In this document: piece after piece, positions 1-5,741 of the stretch
Layout: each line of letters starts with the position of its first letter
Numbering within the stretch: position 1 is the first letter of the stretch
Assembly: GCA_031275535.1 (NCBI GenBank)
Contig: JAISOR010000272.1
Coordinates: forward strand, 1-5,842
DNA: 5,842 nucleotides
Direction of reading: 5' to 3'
Origin: Treponema sp.
GTDB taxonomy: Bacteria; Spirochaetota; Spirochaetia; Treponematales; Breznakiellaceae
Made by a program: the position numbers and the translations under genes
The notes under the pieces: model-generated
What the model saw: only the letters and a program-made list of their open reading frames with translations
Told to the model about the DNA's origin: nothing
Database searches by the model: none

Positions 1-1
1 C

Positions 2-322
2 GGCGGGGGGGTGTATGTCGATGGCGGAACCTTCACCATGGAAGACGGCTCCGTCGAAGGCAATACCGCTAACAGGAATGGCGGCGGGGTGTATCTTAGC
101 AGGACCTCCGCTATTACCAAGACCGGGGGATATATCTACGGGAACGATACTTCCACGGACCAGGCGAATGTCGTTACCGGCCAAACCGATAAGGGCGCGG
201 CGGTGTATGTGGAGGCACTGGCACGCCTGGAAAAGACCGTGGACGCAGCCCACAACCTGACCAAGGAGGAAACTGACACCGATGCGGCCAGCCTGACCGC
301 CGAAAAGGGCTGGACCGAGTAA
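2..322 (+). CDS. C-terminal end of a beta-helix repeat surface protein (5' truncated by window)
   Basis: The frame is open from the first bases and ends at a TAA at 320-322, so this is the last ~106 residues of a longer protein. Two imperfect repeat units are visible: GGGVYVDGGTFTMEDGSVEGN, closing with TANRN, and then GGGVYLSRTSAITKTGGYIYGN. The GGGVYV..GTFTM..G.I.GNTA pattern is typical of right-handed parallel beta-helix proteins (polymorphic outer-membrane-repeat style). These are abundant in treponemes and usually exported. The repeats decay into a tail (GAAVYVEALARLEKTVDAAH, then an acidic, threonine-rich stretch ending KGWTE). No C-terminal beta-barrel, sorting signal or catalytic motif is visible, so I infer a secreted or surface protein of unknown role. 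It converges with the minus-strand operon further right. The GTG at 11 lies inside the repeat and is not a real start. Confidence 0.72.
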   Translation, partial: GGGVYVDGGTFTMEDGSVEGNTANRNGGGVYLSRTSAITKTGGYIYGNDTSTDQANVVTGQTDKGAAVYVEALARLEKTVDAAHNLTKEETDTDAASLTAEKGWTE

Positions 323-378
323 CGGGCCGGCCAAGCGCCGGTTCGCCCCGGTACAAGCCCGGCAGACAGCCGCCGGAT

Positions 379-396
379 TTCCCGGAGTTCCGGGAA
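379..396. repeat. Small perfect hairpin downstream of the beta-helix gene
   Basis: The arms TTCCCGGA (379-386) and TCCGGGAA (389-396) are exact inverse complements around a 2-nt centre. The hairpin lies 57 nt after the stop of the beta-helix gene and just before the larger hairpin at 408-436. It has no T-run, so its role is uncertain. It may help protect or end the upstream transcript. Confidence 0.4.
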
Positions 397-407
397 TTGC
401 TTCCAAC

Positions 408-436
408 CCTCCCGGAGGCTTTCCGCCTCCGGGAGG
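408..436. terminator. Strong GC-rich hairpin, possible terminator of the beta-helix gene
   Basis: The arms CCTCCCGGAGGC (408-419) and GCCTCCGGGAGG (425-436) pair perfectly over 12 bp around a 5-nt TTTCC loop, about 85 nt after the upstream stop codon. Position and stability suit a transcript end. The sequence after it (TTCCCCGG) has no uridine tract, so it is not a canonical intrinsic terminator. It could instead be an mRNA 3' stabiliser or a dispersed palindrome. Confidence 0.45.
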
Positions 437-517
437 TTCCCCGGAGACCTCTACGGATAGTTTACAAACCTTCCGCGCCTGGCGTGGAATGAGCCGCCGG
501 ACACAGCCGGCGATAAG

Positions 518-523
518 AAGGAG
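518..523 (+). promoter_or_regulatory. Near-ideal Shine-Dalgarno AAGGAG in front of a 13-codon remnant
   Basis: AAGGAG is followed by a 6-nt spacer (CATATC) and an ATG at 530. A 6-bp hairpin, CGCCGG (495-500) with CCGGCG (507-512), lies immediately upstream. A site this good in front of only 13 sense codons argues that a full gene once started here. Confidence 0.6.
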
Positions 524-529
524 CATATC

Positions 530-571
530 ATGGACGATTACGTTCCCCGTTCCGATGCGGCCTTCGACTAA
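530..571 (+). pseudogene. 5' remnant of a truncated gene (MDDYVPRSDAAFD, then stop)
   Basis: An ATG with an excellent ribosome binding site opens a frame for MDDYVPRSDAAFD, which ends at TAA 569-571. The following bases are A-rich (TAAAAACAAAAAAC) and no frame continues the protein convincingly. From memory, hypothetical proteins of termite-gut treponemes often begin M.(D/N)Y(I/V)P..D..F..W, so this looks like the first 13 codons of such a paralogue, lost by deletion or nonsense mutation. That family link is recollection, not a search. Alternatives are a genuine micro-peptide or a leader peptide, but nothing on the same strand follows for it to regulate before the convergent operon. Confidence 0.5.
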
Positions 572-752
572 AAACAAAAAACCCGAAGCCGGAGCAACAG
601 CGCAACGCACGGCGGCTCCGGTCTCCGGGCAAATACCTGGCCCAATCCGGCGGCGGGCTATACTATGACATCCCGATTCGCCGATAGGGGCCGGATGAAT
701 TGAAGAAAGGGGCGACAATTCCTCCGGTTTTCATGGGCCGTATTTTATCACC
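572..752. other. Gene-free stretch between the remnant and the convergent operon
   Basis: I see no intact gene here. One frame reads KNPKPEQQRNARRLRSPGKY and then a short tail ending YYDIPIRR before a stop at about 685-687. It has no start or recognisable family and may be eroded coding sequence. A stem of CCGGAGC (589-595) with GCTCCGG (615-621) can form. The main structured feature is the stem-loop at 691-727. Confidence 0.45.
691..731 (+). terminator. Stem-loop followed by TTTT, terminator-like on the + strand
   Basis: CCGGATGAATTG (691-702) pairs with CAATTCCTCCGG (716-727) at 11 of 12 positions around a 13-nt loop, and TTTT follows at 728-731. On the plus strand this suits an intrinsic terminator of the gene whose 5' remnant lies at 530. 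On the minus strand it lies about 26 nt past the stop of the FMN lipoprotein but lacks a T-run there. It could nevertheless serve both converging transcripts. Confidence 0.45.
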
Positions 753-1259
753 TTACTTTTTTGCCTCCCCCAGGGCGTTTTCCACGGCCTCGATAAACTG
801 GTCATAGGCAATGGTGGCCCCGCTTATGGCATCCAGATCTTTAAGGCTCTGGGTTTCCTCGTATTGGGCGGCGTACTGTTTCATGGCCTCCACCGCAAGC
901 TGGGCCTTATCGTAAAAATCCTGGCTGGAAATTTCCCCGTTTACCTTTCCGTAATTTTCATCCTTTATGGTCCCGTCTTTTTGCCGGGTAACAAATTGGC
1001 AACTCCTGATCTTCCCCTCTCCAATGGTAAGGGTCACCTCTCCCCAGGCGCCGGTATCGTCCTCGCTGCTTTTACCGCTAAAGACGCCGTCCTGATATGA
1101 GGGAGCGCCGCATCCGCCCAGGGCCCCAATCAAAAGCGCCGCCCCAAGAAACAGGACCAGGGGGGCTCTAGCAGCCTGTTGTAGAGGTAAAAAATCGCCT
1201 GATCGGCGATTTTTGGAGGTTTTAAGCGCGAAGCGCAACAAACTGCTATGTTTCTTCAT
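753..1259 (-). CDS. FMN-binding domain lipoprotein
   Basis: Predicted 168-residue exported lipoprotein. A hydrophobic segment (~33-46) leads to the lipobox LGGC, with the acylated cysteine at C50. The mature part is a small FMN-binding domain of the RnfG/NqrC type: DGVFSGKS at 57-64, the strand region EVTLTIGEGKI at 74-84, and D143-A-I-S-G-A-T149 near the C terminus, matching the D..SGAT flavinylation motif. In that family ApbE attaches FMN to the threonine, so T149 is the likely acceptor; no ApbE gene is in the window. It is the last gene of the operon, 3 nt after the ATPase stop, with GTGGAG 8 nt before the ATG. I infer electron transfer at the outer face of the inner membrane for the transport system. 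Residues 5-30 come from an inserted mini-element and give an unusually long, basic n-region. No other ATG precedes the lipobox, so the insert must be translated unless a TTG inside it is used. Confidence 0.85.
   Translation of the reverse strand: MKKHSSLLRFALKTSKNRRSGDFLPLQQAARAPLVLFLGAALLIGALGGCGAPSYQDGVFSGKSSEDDTGAWGEVTLTIGEGKIRSCQFVTRQKDGTIKDENYGKVNGEISSQDFYDKAQLAVEAMKQYAAQYEETQSLKDLDAISGATIAYDQFIEAVENALGEAKK
1169..1248. mobile_element. 76-bp TA-flanked palindromic mini-element (MITE-like) inside the lipoprotein gene
   Basis: The element core is 1171-1246, flanked by TA at 1169-1170 and 1247-1248, as a TA target duplication would leave. Including the TA, the ends form an inverted repeat matching at 11 of 13 positions (TAGCAGCCTGTTG against the complement of CAACAAACTGCTA). 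Inside are a perfect 10-bp stem, AAAAATCGCC (1190-1199) with GGCGATTTTT (1205-1214), loop TGATC, and a GCGC-GAA-GCGC mini-hairpin (1226-1236). Core plus one TA is 78 bp, exactly 26 codons, and has no stop in the lipoprotein frame. Joining the flanks with one TA gives M-K-K-H-R-A-P-L-V-L leading straight into the hydrophobic segment and LGGC. It carries no transposase, so it would need one supplied elsewhere. TA duplication is typical of Tc1/mariner/IS630-type mobilisation; that assignment is inference. A single copy is seen in the window. Confidence 0.75.
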
Positions 1260-1260
1260 G

Positions 1261-1286
1261 TTTTATTCTCCACTTTTATTCTCCAC
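1261..1286. repeat. Perfect 13-bp tandem duplication at the ATPase stop / lipoprotein Shine-Dalgarno
   Basis: TTTTATTCTCCAC occurs twice back to back (1261-1273 and 1274-1286). On the coding (minus) strand each unit reads GTGGAGAATAAAA and carries a GTGGAG Shine-Dalgarno-like site. The copy nearest the lipoprotein sets its start with 8-nt spacing and provides the TAA stop of the ATPase. With a single copy the ATPase would end in ACA TGA, overlapping the lipoprotein ATG as ATGA. Confidence 0.9.
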
Positions 1287-1934
1287 AATTCCGGAAATCC
1301 GCCCATGTTCCAGGATCACCGTCCGCTGGGCGTCTTCGGCAACTTCGGGATCGTGGGTGACCACAATCAAGGTACTGCCCTCTTTATGGAGCTGTTTAAA
1401 AATCTCCAGCACAATACCCTCGTTGGCTTCATCCAGATTGCCCGTGGGTTCATCGGCCAGAATCAGCATGGGATAGTTGATCAGAGCCCGGGCGATGCAG
1501 ACCCGCTGTTGTTCGCCCCCGGAAAGCTGGCTGGGCAGGTGTTTCGCCCGGTCCGCCAGGCCCACCCGTTCCAGGGCCAGGAGGGCTTCCTTTTCATCGG
1601 GCATGGAATGGTAATACTGGGCCACCATTACATTTTCCAGGGCGGTAAGGTACTTAACCAGATGGAACTGCTGAAAAATAAGGCCGATCTTGTCCCGCCG
1701 GGTGGTGGTAAGGTTCCGGCCGCTCTCCCGGGAGATATTGACGCCGTCCAAAATCACCGACCCCGTGGAAGGTTTATCCATACAACCGATGATATTCATC
1801 ATCGTGGTCTTTCCCGACCCCGAGGGCCCCATGATGGACAGCCATTCTCCCTGCCGGATGCTCAGGTTGATGTTCTGCAGGGCCTTGAGGTTCCCGTATA
1901 TCTTAGAAATGTCTTTTAGTTCCAATATATCCAT
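1263..1934 (-). CDS. ABC transporter ATP-binding protein (MacB/LolD-type)
   Basis: Complete 223-residue nucleotide-binding subunit that powers the two FtsX-like permeases encoded just upstream. All ABC motifs are intact: Walker A GPSGSGKT (36-43), Q-loop FQQF with Q88/Q89, signature LSGGEQQ (137-143), Walker B LILADEP (157-163), D-loop NLD (166-168) and switch histidine H194 (VVTHD). Length and sequence style fit the MacB/LolD/FtsE family, whose members work mechanically on envelope substrates and not as classical importers. The start is fixed by AAAAGGAG 6 nt before the ATG. It lies 21 nt after the second permease and 3 nt before the FMN lipoprotein, so it is surely co-transcribed. Its last residues (KSGE) derive from a 13-bp tandem duplication. 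In the Campylobacter-type P19 iron locus the matching subunit would be Cj1663, an analogy from memory. Confidence 0.95.
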   Translation of the reverse strand: MDILELKDISKIYGNLKALQNINLSIRQGEWLSIMGPSGSGKTTMMNIIGCMDKPSTGSVILDGVNISRESGRNLTTTRRDKIGLIFQQFHLVKYLTALENVMVAQYYHSMPDEKEALLALERVGLADRAKHLPSQLSGGEQQRVCIARALINYPMLILADEPTGNLDEANEGIVLEIFKQLHKEGSTLIVVTHDPEVAEDAQRTVILEHGRISGIVENKSGE

Positions 1935-1940
1935 ACTATG

Positions 1941-1948
1941 CTCCTTTT
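1941..1948 (-). promoter_or_regulatory. Ribosome binding site of the ABC ATPase gene
   Basis: On the minus strand AAAAGGAG is followed by CATAGT and then the ATG at 1934. This is a consensus site with 6-nt spacing that fixes the ATPase start. It sits in the short gap after the permease TAG stop. Confidence 0.8.
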
Positions 1949-1955
1949 ACTCCGC

Positions 1956-3089
1956 CTATTCCCCCCGCAGTACAATCGCGGGGTCCACATCCGCGGCGCT
2001 GCGGACCGGAATAAAACAGGCCAGGCCGGTGATGATGATCGAAGCCGCAATGGTGATGGGAATAAGCAGGGGCCTAAAACTTATGGCCCGGTTAAACACA
2101 TTGAGGGACACCCCCTGGGCAAAGATGAACCCAAAGAAGGCCCCCAAAAGGCCCCCAAAGCCGCCCAGAAAGGCCCCCTCGCCCAAGAATTCCATTATCA
2201 GGCCCCGGTTGGCGGCGCCCAGGGCCTTCTTTAAACCGATTTCCCGGCGCCGTTCCGCCACCACCGCCATCATGGTGGTGGCTACGCAGATCATGGTAAG
2301 CAAAAGGACAATCACCGTAACCAGATATACCAGGGCCTGTAGCTTGGTCAGTACCACCCCTTCGGATTCGGTAACCCTCTTTACCAGCCGGGCGCCGAGG
2401 CCGGAGCCGGCGCTGATCCGGCCGGCCAGGGCGCTAAGGTCTTCCCCCGCGGCGGAGACGCTGCACTCCACCACATCGGCCAGGCCCCCCTCTCCTATCA
2501 TGTCCTCGAAATCCTCCAGGGACATGAAGATAAAGGCCTCCTCGGTTCCGCCGGTCTGGACAATGCCCGAAACCGTAAAATCCCGGGAAAAGCTCTTGCC
2601 GTCTTCACCGGCGCCGGTGATGGTAAAGGGGCTGCCCGGCAAAAGGCGGATCACATCGGCCGTTTCCTGGCCGATCAGGGCCTGCCCCGGCGATTCCGGC
2701 CAGCGGCCCTGGATAAACCAGTAGGGGCTGGTCTTCCGCGCCTCCGCCAGATCCGTCCCCGCGGCCATAAAGGGCTGCTCGTTGATCTTTACCATCCGGT
2801 ACCGGTAGGGGGCGGCCCCGATAAGTATCTCCCGGGGAATATAAGAAAGGGCCCCTGCTATGGCGGCCATATCTATCGCCGCCTGGTTTCCCGGGGGAAC
2901 CAGAACCAGGTTGGTCCCATAGGAACGGAACTCCTGGCCCATCTGCCGGGGAATATCGTAGTAAATCGTAATCAGCCCCGAAAGGATGGTGGCCCCTATG
3001 GCCACCGCCAGGAGGGCTACCACCATCCTGGAACGGCGGCGCAGCAGGGAACTGACTACCATTTTTATATAGAACCGTTGTTTATTCAT
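1956..3089 (-). CDS. FtsX/MacB-type ABC transporter permease (second permease)
   Basis: Integral membrane subunit of 377 residues in the usual MacB-type topology. A basic N terminus (LLRRRSR) precedes TM1 (~24-45), followed by a large extracytoplasmic domain (~46-250) and three C-terminal helices (~253-277, ~303-327, ~341-362). The FtsX-domain coupling motif ERRREIGLKKALGA lies at ~279-292, after TM2, where it would contact the ATPase. The extracytoplasmic part contains QGRWPES and the VSGIV..GG.EE..IFM segment shared with the other permease (VAGIFNAGGDEDEDIYV), so the two genes are diverged paralogues probably forming a heterodimer. I chose the ATG at 3089 over the in-frame GTG at 3095, because AGGGG then sits 5 nt before the ATG while the GTG overlaps the binding site. 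It lies about 29 nt after the first permease and 21 nt before the ATPase. Confidence 0.9.
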   Translation of the reverse strand: MNKQRFYIKMVVSSLLRRRSRMVVALLAVAIGATILSGLITIYYDIPRQMGQEFRSYGTNLVLVPPGNQAAIDMAAIAGALSYIPREILIGAAPYRYRMVKINEQPFMAAGTDLAEARKTSPYWFIQGRWPESPGQALIGQETADVIRLLPGSPFTITGAGEDGKSFSRDFTVSGIVQTGGTEEAFIFMSLEDFEDMIGEGGLADVVECSVSAAGEDLSALAGRISAGSGLGARLVKRVTESEGVVLTKLQALVYLVTVIVLLLTMICVATTMMAVVAERRREIGLKKALGAANRGLIMEFLGEGAFLGGFGGLLGAFFGFIFAQGVSLNVFNRAISFRPLLIPITIAASIIITGLACFIPVRSAADVDPAIVLRGE

Positions 3090-3118
3090 CCCCACCCCTG
3101 TTTTTAAGGGCCCTGCTT

Positions 3119-4414
3119 CTACCGGCCATGCAGGACCTCCGCGGGGCGCAGGGAGAGGAGCAGCCTGATTGAGGGGATGCTCCCCGCCATGGTTACCAGA
3201 AACACCAGCACCGCCACCAGGGGGATGACCATGGGTTTTATATCAATGGCGGAATTGAAGACGCTCTGCCCGATGATCTGGGCAAAACCCAATCCGGCAA
3301 AATAACCCGCCGTCCCTCCGGCAATGCCGGTGATGAGGATCTCCGTCAATACCAGGGCGGAGACCGGCCCGTCGTGGGCTCCCACGGCCTTGAGCAGGCC
3401 GATCTCGGCGGACCGTTCCATTACCCCGGCGGTCACCAGGTTGGAGATCCCCAGGGCGGACCCCGCAAGGCTCAAGACGGTAATGAGCAGCATCAGGAGC
3501 TGGGTTTTCTCCAGGATGGCCCCTTCGGACTCGGCCACCATCCGTATAGGTTTGGATACCGCATCGCTGATGACCTCGTCAATTTGATAACAGATGGCGC
3601 TTACATAGGCCGTACAGTACCAGGTTTCCCATTCCTTAATGGAAAGGCCCTTGGGGTCCTGGGCCGCCCGGCGGGAGAGCTCATTATCCGGGGTGGTCAG
3701 GGCGCTTACCTCCACCCGGCTTACCAGACCCGGAAGGCGGGCGAGCCGCTGGGCGCTGGCCAGGGACACATAGATATCCTCGTCCTCGTCCCCGCCGGCA
3801 TTAAAGATACCGGCCACGGAAAATTCCCCGGCCTCCTCCCCCGTCCTAAGGGTAAGGGTATCCCCCAGGGCGATGCCGTAGCGCTCCGCCGCCAGTTGTC
3901 CGACCATAACCGCGCCGTCGTCCTCCCCGGTAAGCCAGCGGCCCGATACGTCCCACCAGCTTTTCATGTTCCGCATCCCCGTATCCAGGGATTCCCCCGT
4001 GGGCAGCTCCAGGTGGTGGCTGAACCAGGTCCCCACCAGCCGGACCTCTCCCTCCGCACCGCCCTGGGGGGGCCGCAGGAAAACCCGGGTGTTGAGGTAG
4101 GGGGTAAAATCCACAATATTAAAGGACCAGAAAATGGTCTTGATGTTTCCCAGTTCGGACTCCCGCAGGTACTTATCCGACACCCCGCTCCCTTCACTGA
4201 CCCCATAGAGATCGTCCAGGAGGGAAGCGCCCCGGGGAAGGACATTGATATTGGCGCCGTAGGTTTTAAGCTCCTGGTTGACCTTGTCCCCCACATCGAG
4301 CATCACATTCAGCATGGCGGTCGCCAGGGAAGCCCCCAGGGCAACGGTAAAGGCAATCATCAGCATCTTTCCCTTTTGCCGGAAGAGGGCCCCCCGGACC
4401 ATTCTCCAAAACAT
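3119..4414 (-). CDS. FtsX/MacB-type ABC transporter permease (first permease)
   Basis: Complete 431-residue membrane subunit with TM1 (~17-38), an extracytoplasmic MacB-type domain (~40-300), and three C-terminal helices (~303-328, ~353-382, ~394-418). The coupling motif ERSAEIGLLKAVGA is at 333-346 and the protein ends RPAEVLHGR, as FtsX-type permeases often do. It is about 54 residues longer than its partner. The extra length is in the extracytoplasmic domain, including a segment around 260-290 with two cysteines (C267, C275) and several aromatic residues (EWETWYCTAY) just before TM2. These cysteines have no counterpart in the partner and could form a disulfide or bind metal, which is inference. 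The start is fixed by AAAGGAG 5 nt before the ATG. It follows the DUF2318 protein by 53 nt. By order and type it would match Cj1661/Cj1662 of the Campylobacter P19 locus. Confidence 0.92.
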   Translation of the reverse strand: MFWRMVRGALFRQKGKMLMIAFTVALGASLATAMLNVMLDVGDKVNQELKTYGANINVLPRGASLLDDLYGVSEGSGVSDKYLRESELGNIKTIFWSFNIVDFTPYLNTRVFLRPPQGGAEGEVRLVGTWFSHHLELPTGESLDTGMRNMKSWWDVSGRWLTGEDDGAVMVGQLAAERYGIALGDTLTLRTGEEAGEFSVAGIFNAGGDEDEDIYVSLASAQRLARLPGLVSRVEVSALTTPDNELSRRAAQDPKGLSIKEWETWYCTAYVSAICYQIDEVISDAVSKPIRMVAESEGAILEKTQLLMLLITVLSLAGSALGISNLVTAGVMERSAEIGLLKAVGAHDGPVSALVLTEILITGIAGGTAGYFAGLGFAQIIGQSVFNSAIDIKPMVIPLVAVLVFLVTMAGSIPSIRLLLSLRPAEVLHGR

Positions 4415-4419
4415 AAGCG

Positions 4420-4426
4420 CTCCTTT
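4420..4426 (-). promoter_or_regulatory. Ribosome binding site of the first permease gene
   Basis: On the minus strand AAAGGAG is followed by CGCTT and the ATG at 4414, a near-consensus site. The 53-nt gap behind it is the longest in the operon. I see no convincing promoter or terminator in it, only a short CCGGACCGG palindrome. Confidence 0.75.
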
Positions 4427-4467
4427 ACAATAAACGCGTAAAAATTGCCCCGGACCGGCCTAAGAGG

Positions 4468-5718
4468 CTACTTAAACCGGGTCTTCTCATTTTCCAGGTC
4501 CTGTATCGCTACCACCATAGAACCGCTCCGCAGCCTGTAGGCCAGGGGTACGGGATTGCAGCCTCCCTTAAAGCCTATGGTAGAAATATTCATAACCACA
4601 TCGCAGAGCCTGCAGATAACCTCGTTTTTCCGTTCATAATACCCCGTGGCGCCGCAGATGTCGCAGGCATCGAGCCCCACCCCATAGGCGATCTCGTTTT
4701 TCCGAATCACAATAAAACGCACCTCCGTATTGTCCGAGGCGGTATAGGCGAAGCGGTGCAGGTGTCCGTCATTCACCTGTTCAATGGGGATGATGATCTC
4801 CTCCCCGGCGATGGTCATGGGCTCCGCCGGAGACAATACCACCCCCCGTTCCGTATAGGCCTTTACAAAGGTCATGGAAAAAACAGAAATCCCATATCCC
4901 AGGATCACCACCAGGCTCCACCGCCGGTATCCCCTGTGGGCCGCCTTGATCTTCCGGTGTTCCGCGGGATTCGCATAGGCCTCTTTGGGCCTCAGACTTT
5001 TTATAAATACCCCGATGGGCAGTATAAGGGTCACTCCCATGATGACATAGAGGAAGACCGTGTTATTATTCACCGCCGCGGCAACGATTCTGAAAAGCCA
5101 GCGAATTATGGGGATAATCCGCCGGGCAAAGAGAAACTGCAGGATCGCCGCTATTTGGTTAAGGATGTTTATCCCCAGGATAAGCGTCAGGAGGATCTCC
5201 GAAAGCCGGTCCCCCGGGATCTTACTGATCCTGAACAGCGCCAGGGCTGTAAGCCCGCTTATCCCCAACCCCGCGATATACCCGATAAGTTTAAAAAGAA
5301 AATCCGTAGAAAAGACGCTTTCCCCCGCTAAGAGGAATTCCGTGGGATAGAGGAATATGACAGGCAGGACATAAAAAAGCAGCGCCCCGGTCAAAACAGC
5401 GCTTGCCCAATCCAGAAGACCCTCACGGGGGGGCAGGTTCTTCTTTCCTAGAGACCCCCAATACAGGAAGAAAAAGAAAAGGGCCGCCCCTATCGCCAGA
5501 GACAGGGTCCAGGTATTAAAAAAACCCCGGTTGATCAGGGCGGTGGTACGCCGTAATACCGCCAGTACCAGGGAGGCAAGGGCGCCGGCGATAATCCCCC
5601 CTGCCAGCCGCTTCTTCCGGGCCGGCCCGCCGTTTTTATATACACAGGCAAACAGCAACGCGCAGATCACCGCGGTGGAGAGCGAAGTCTGAACCACCTG
5701 GATGAGATATCTGGACAT
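4468..5718 (-). CDS. Polytopic membrane protein with C-terminal DUF2318 cysteine domain
   Basis: Complete 416-residue protein. The first ~290 residues contain about eight hydrophobic segments (~6-27, 38-56, 69-89, 103-130, 143-165, 173-197, 219-241, 268-288). The C-terminal ~125 residues form a soluble domain that matches DUF2318 as I remember it: VNDGHLHRF (315-323), then DACDIC (350-355), GATGYY, VICRLC (367-372), and FKGGCNP (383-389). C352, C355, C369, C372 and C387 with H319/H321 form a probable metal, haem or Fe-S binding site. The DUF is annotated as a predicted membrane protein domain of unknown biochemistry. It heads this operon, followed by two ABC permeases, as in the Campylobacter P19/FTR1 iron locus (Cj1660). 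I infer a redox or metal-transfer role in iron uptake. AAAGGGG lies 4 nt before the ATG. Exact helix number and domain orientation are estimates. Confidence 0.85.
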   Translation of the reverse strand: MSRYLIQVVQTSLSTAVICALLFACVYKNGGPARKKRLAGGIIAGALASLVLAVLRRTTALINRGFFNTWTLSLAIGAALFFFFLYWGSLGKKNLPPREGLLDWASAVLTGALLFYVLPVIFLYPTEFLLAGESVFSTDFLFKLIGYIAGLGISGLTALALFRISKIPGDRLSEILLTLILGINILNQIAAILQFLFARRIIPIIRWLFRIVAAAVNNNTVFLYVIMGVTLILPIGVFIKSLRPKEAYANPAEHRKIKAAHRGYRRWSLVVILGYGISVFSMTFVKAYTERGVVLSPAEPMTIAGEEIIIPIEQVNDGHLHRFAYTASDNTEVRFIVIRKNEIAYGVGLDACDICGATGYYERKNEVICRLCDVVMNISTIGFKGGCNPVPLAYRLRSGSMVVAIQDLENEKTRFK

Positions 5719-5722
5719 GGAT

Positions 5723-5729
5723 CCCCTTT
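5723..5729 (-). promoter_or_regulatory. Ribosome binding site of the DUF2318 gene
   Basis: On the minus strand AAAGGGG is followed by ATCC and the ATG at 5718. The spacing is short (4 nt) but the site is purine-rich, and no better in-frame start is seen nearby. It lies 13 nt downstream of the inverted repeat at 5742-5788. Confidence 0.6.
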
Positions 5730-5741
5730 CTTAGATTTTAA

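Noticed and set aside
174..356. Minus-strand open frame over the end of the beta-helix gene
   Set aside because: Antisense to the repeat protein, arginine/proline-rich, with no ribosome binding site or recognisable domain.
3087..3095. GTG at 3095 as start of the second permease
   Set aside because: It would place the start codon inside the purine-rich Shine-Dalgarno region with no spacing. The ATG at 3089 has AGGGG at a sensible distance.
1690..4441. Long plus-strand open frames (1690-2724 and 3374-4441, among others) opposite the ABC genes
   Set aside because: They lie antisense to clearly recognisable ABC proteins. Their translations are proline/arginine/serine- or glycine/histidine-rich with no family resemblance, and they arise from the GC-rich codon use of the real strand.
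4450..4467. CCGGACCGG palindrome in the gap between the DUF2318 gene and the first permease as a terminator
   Set aside because: The stem is too short and no proper terminator geometry is seen. Gene spacing and strand favour read-through.
4756..5350. Plus-strand open frames opposite the DUF2318 gene
   Set aside because: Low-complexity translations with no ribosome binding site or family match, and fully overlapped by a convincing minus-strand membrane protein.
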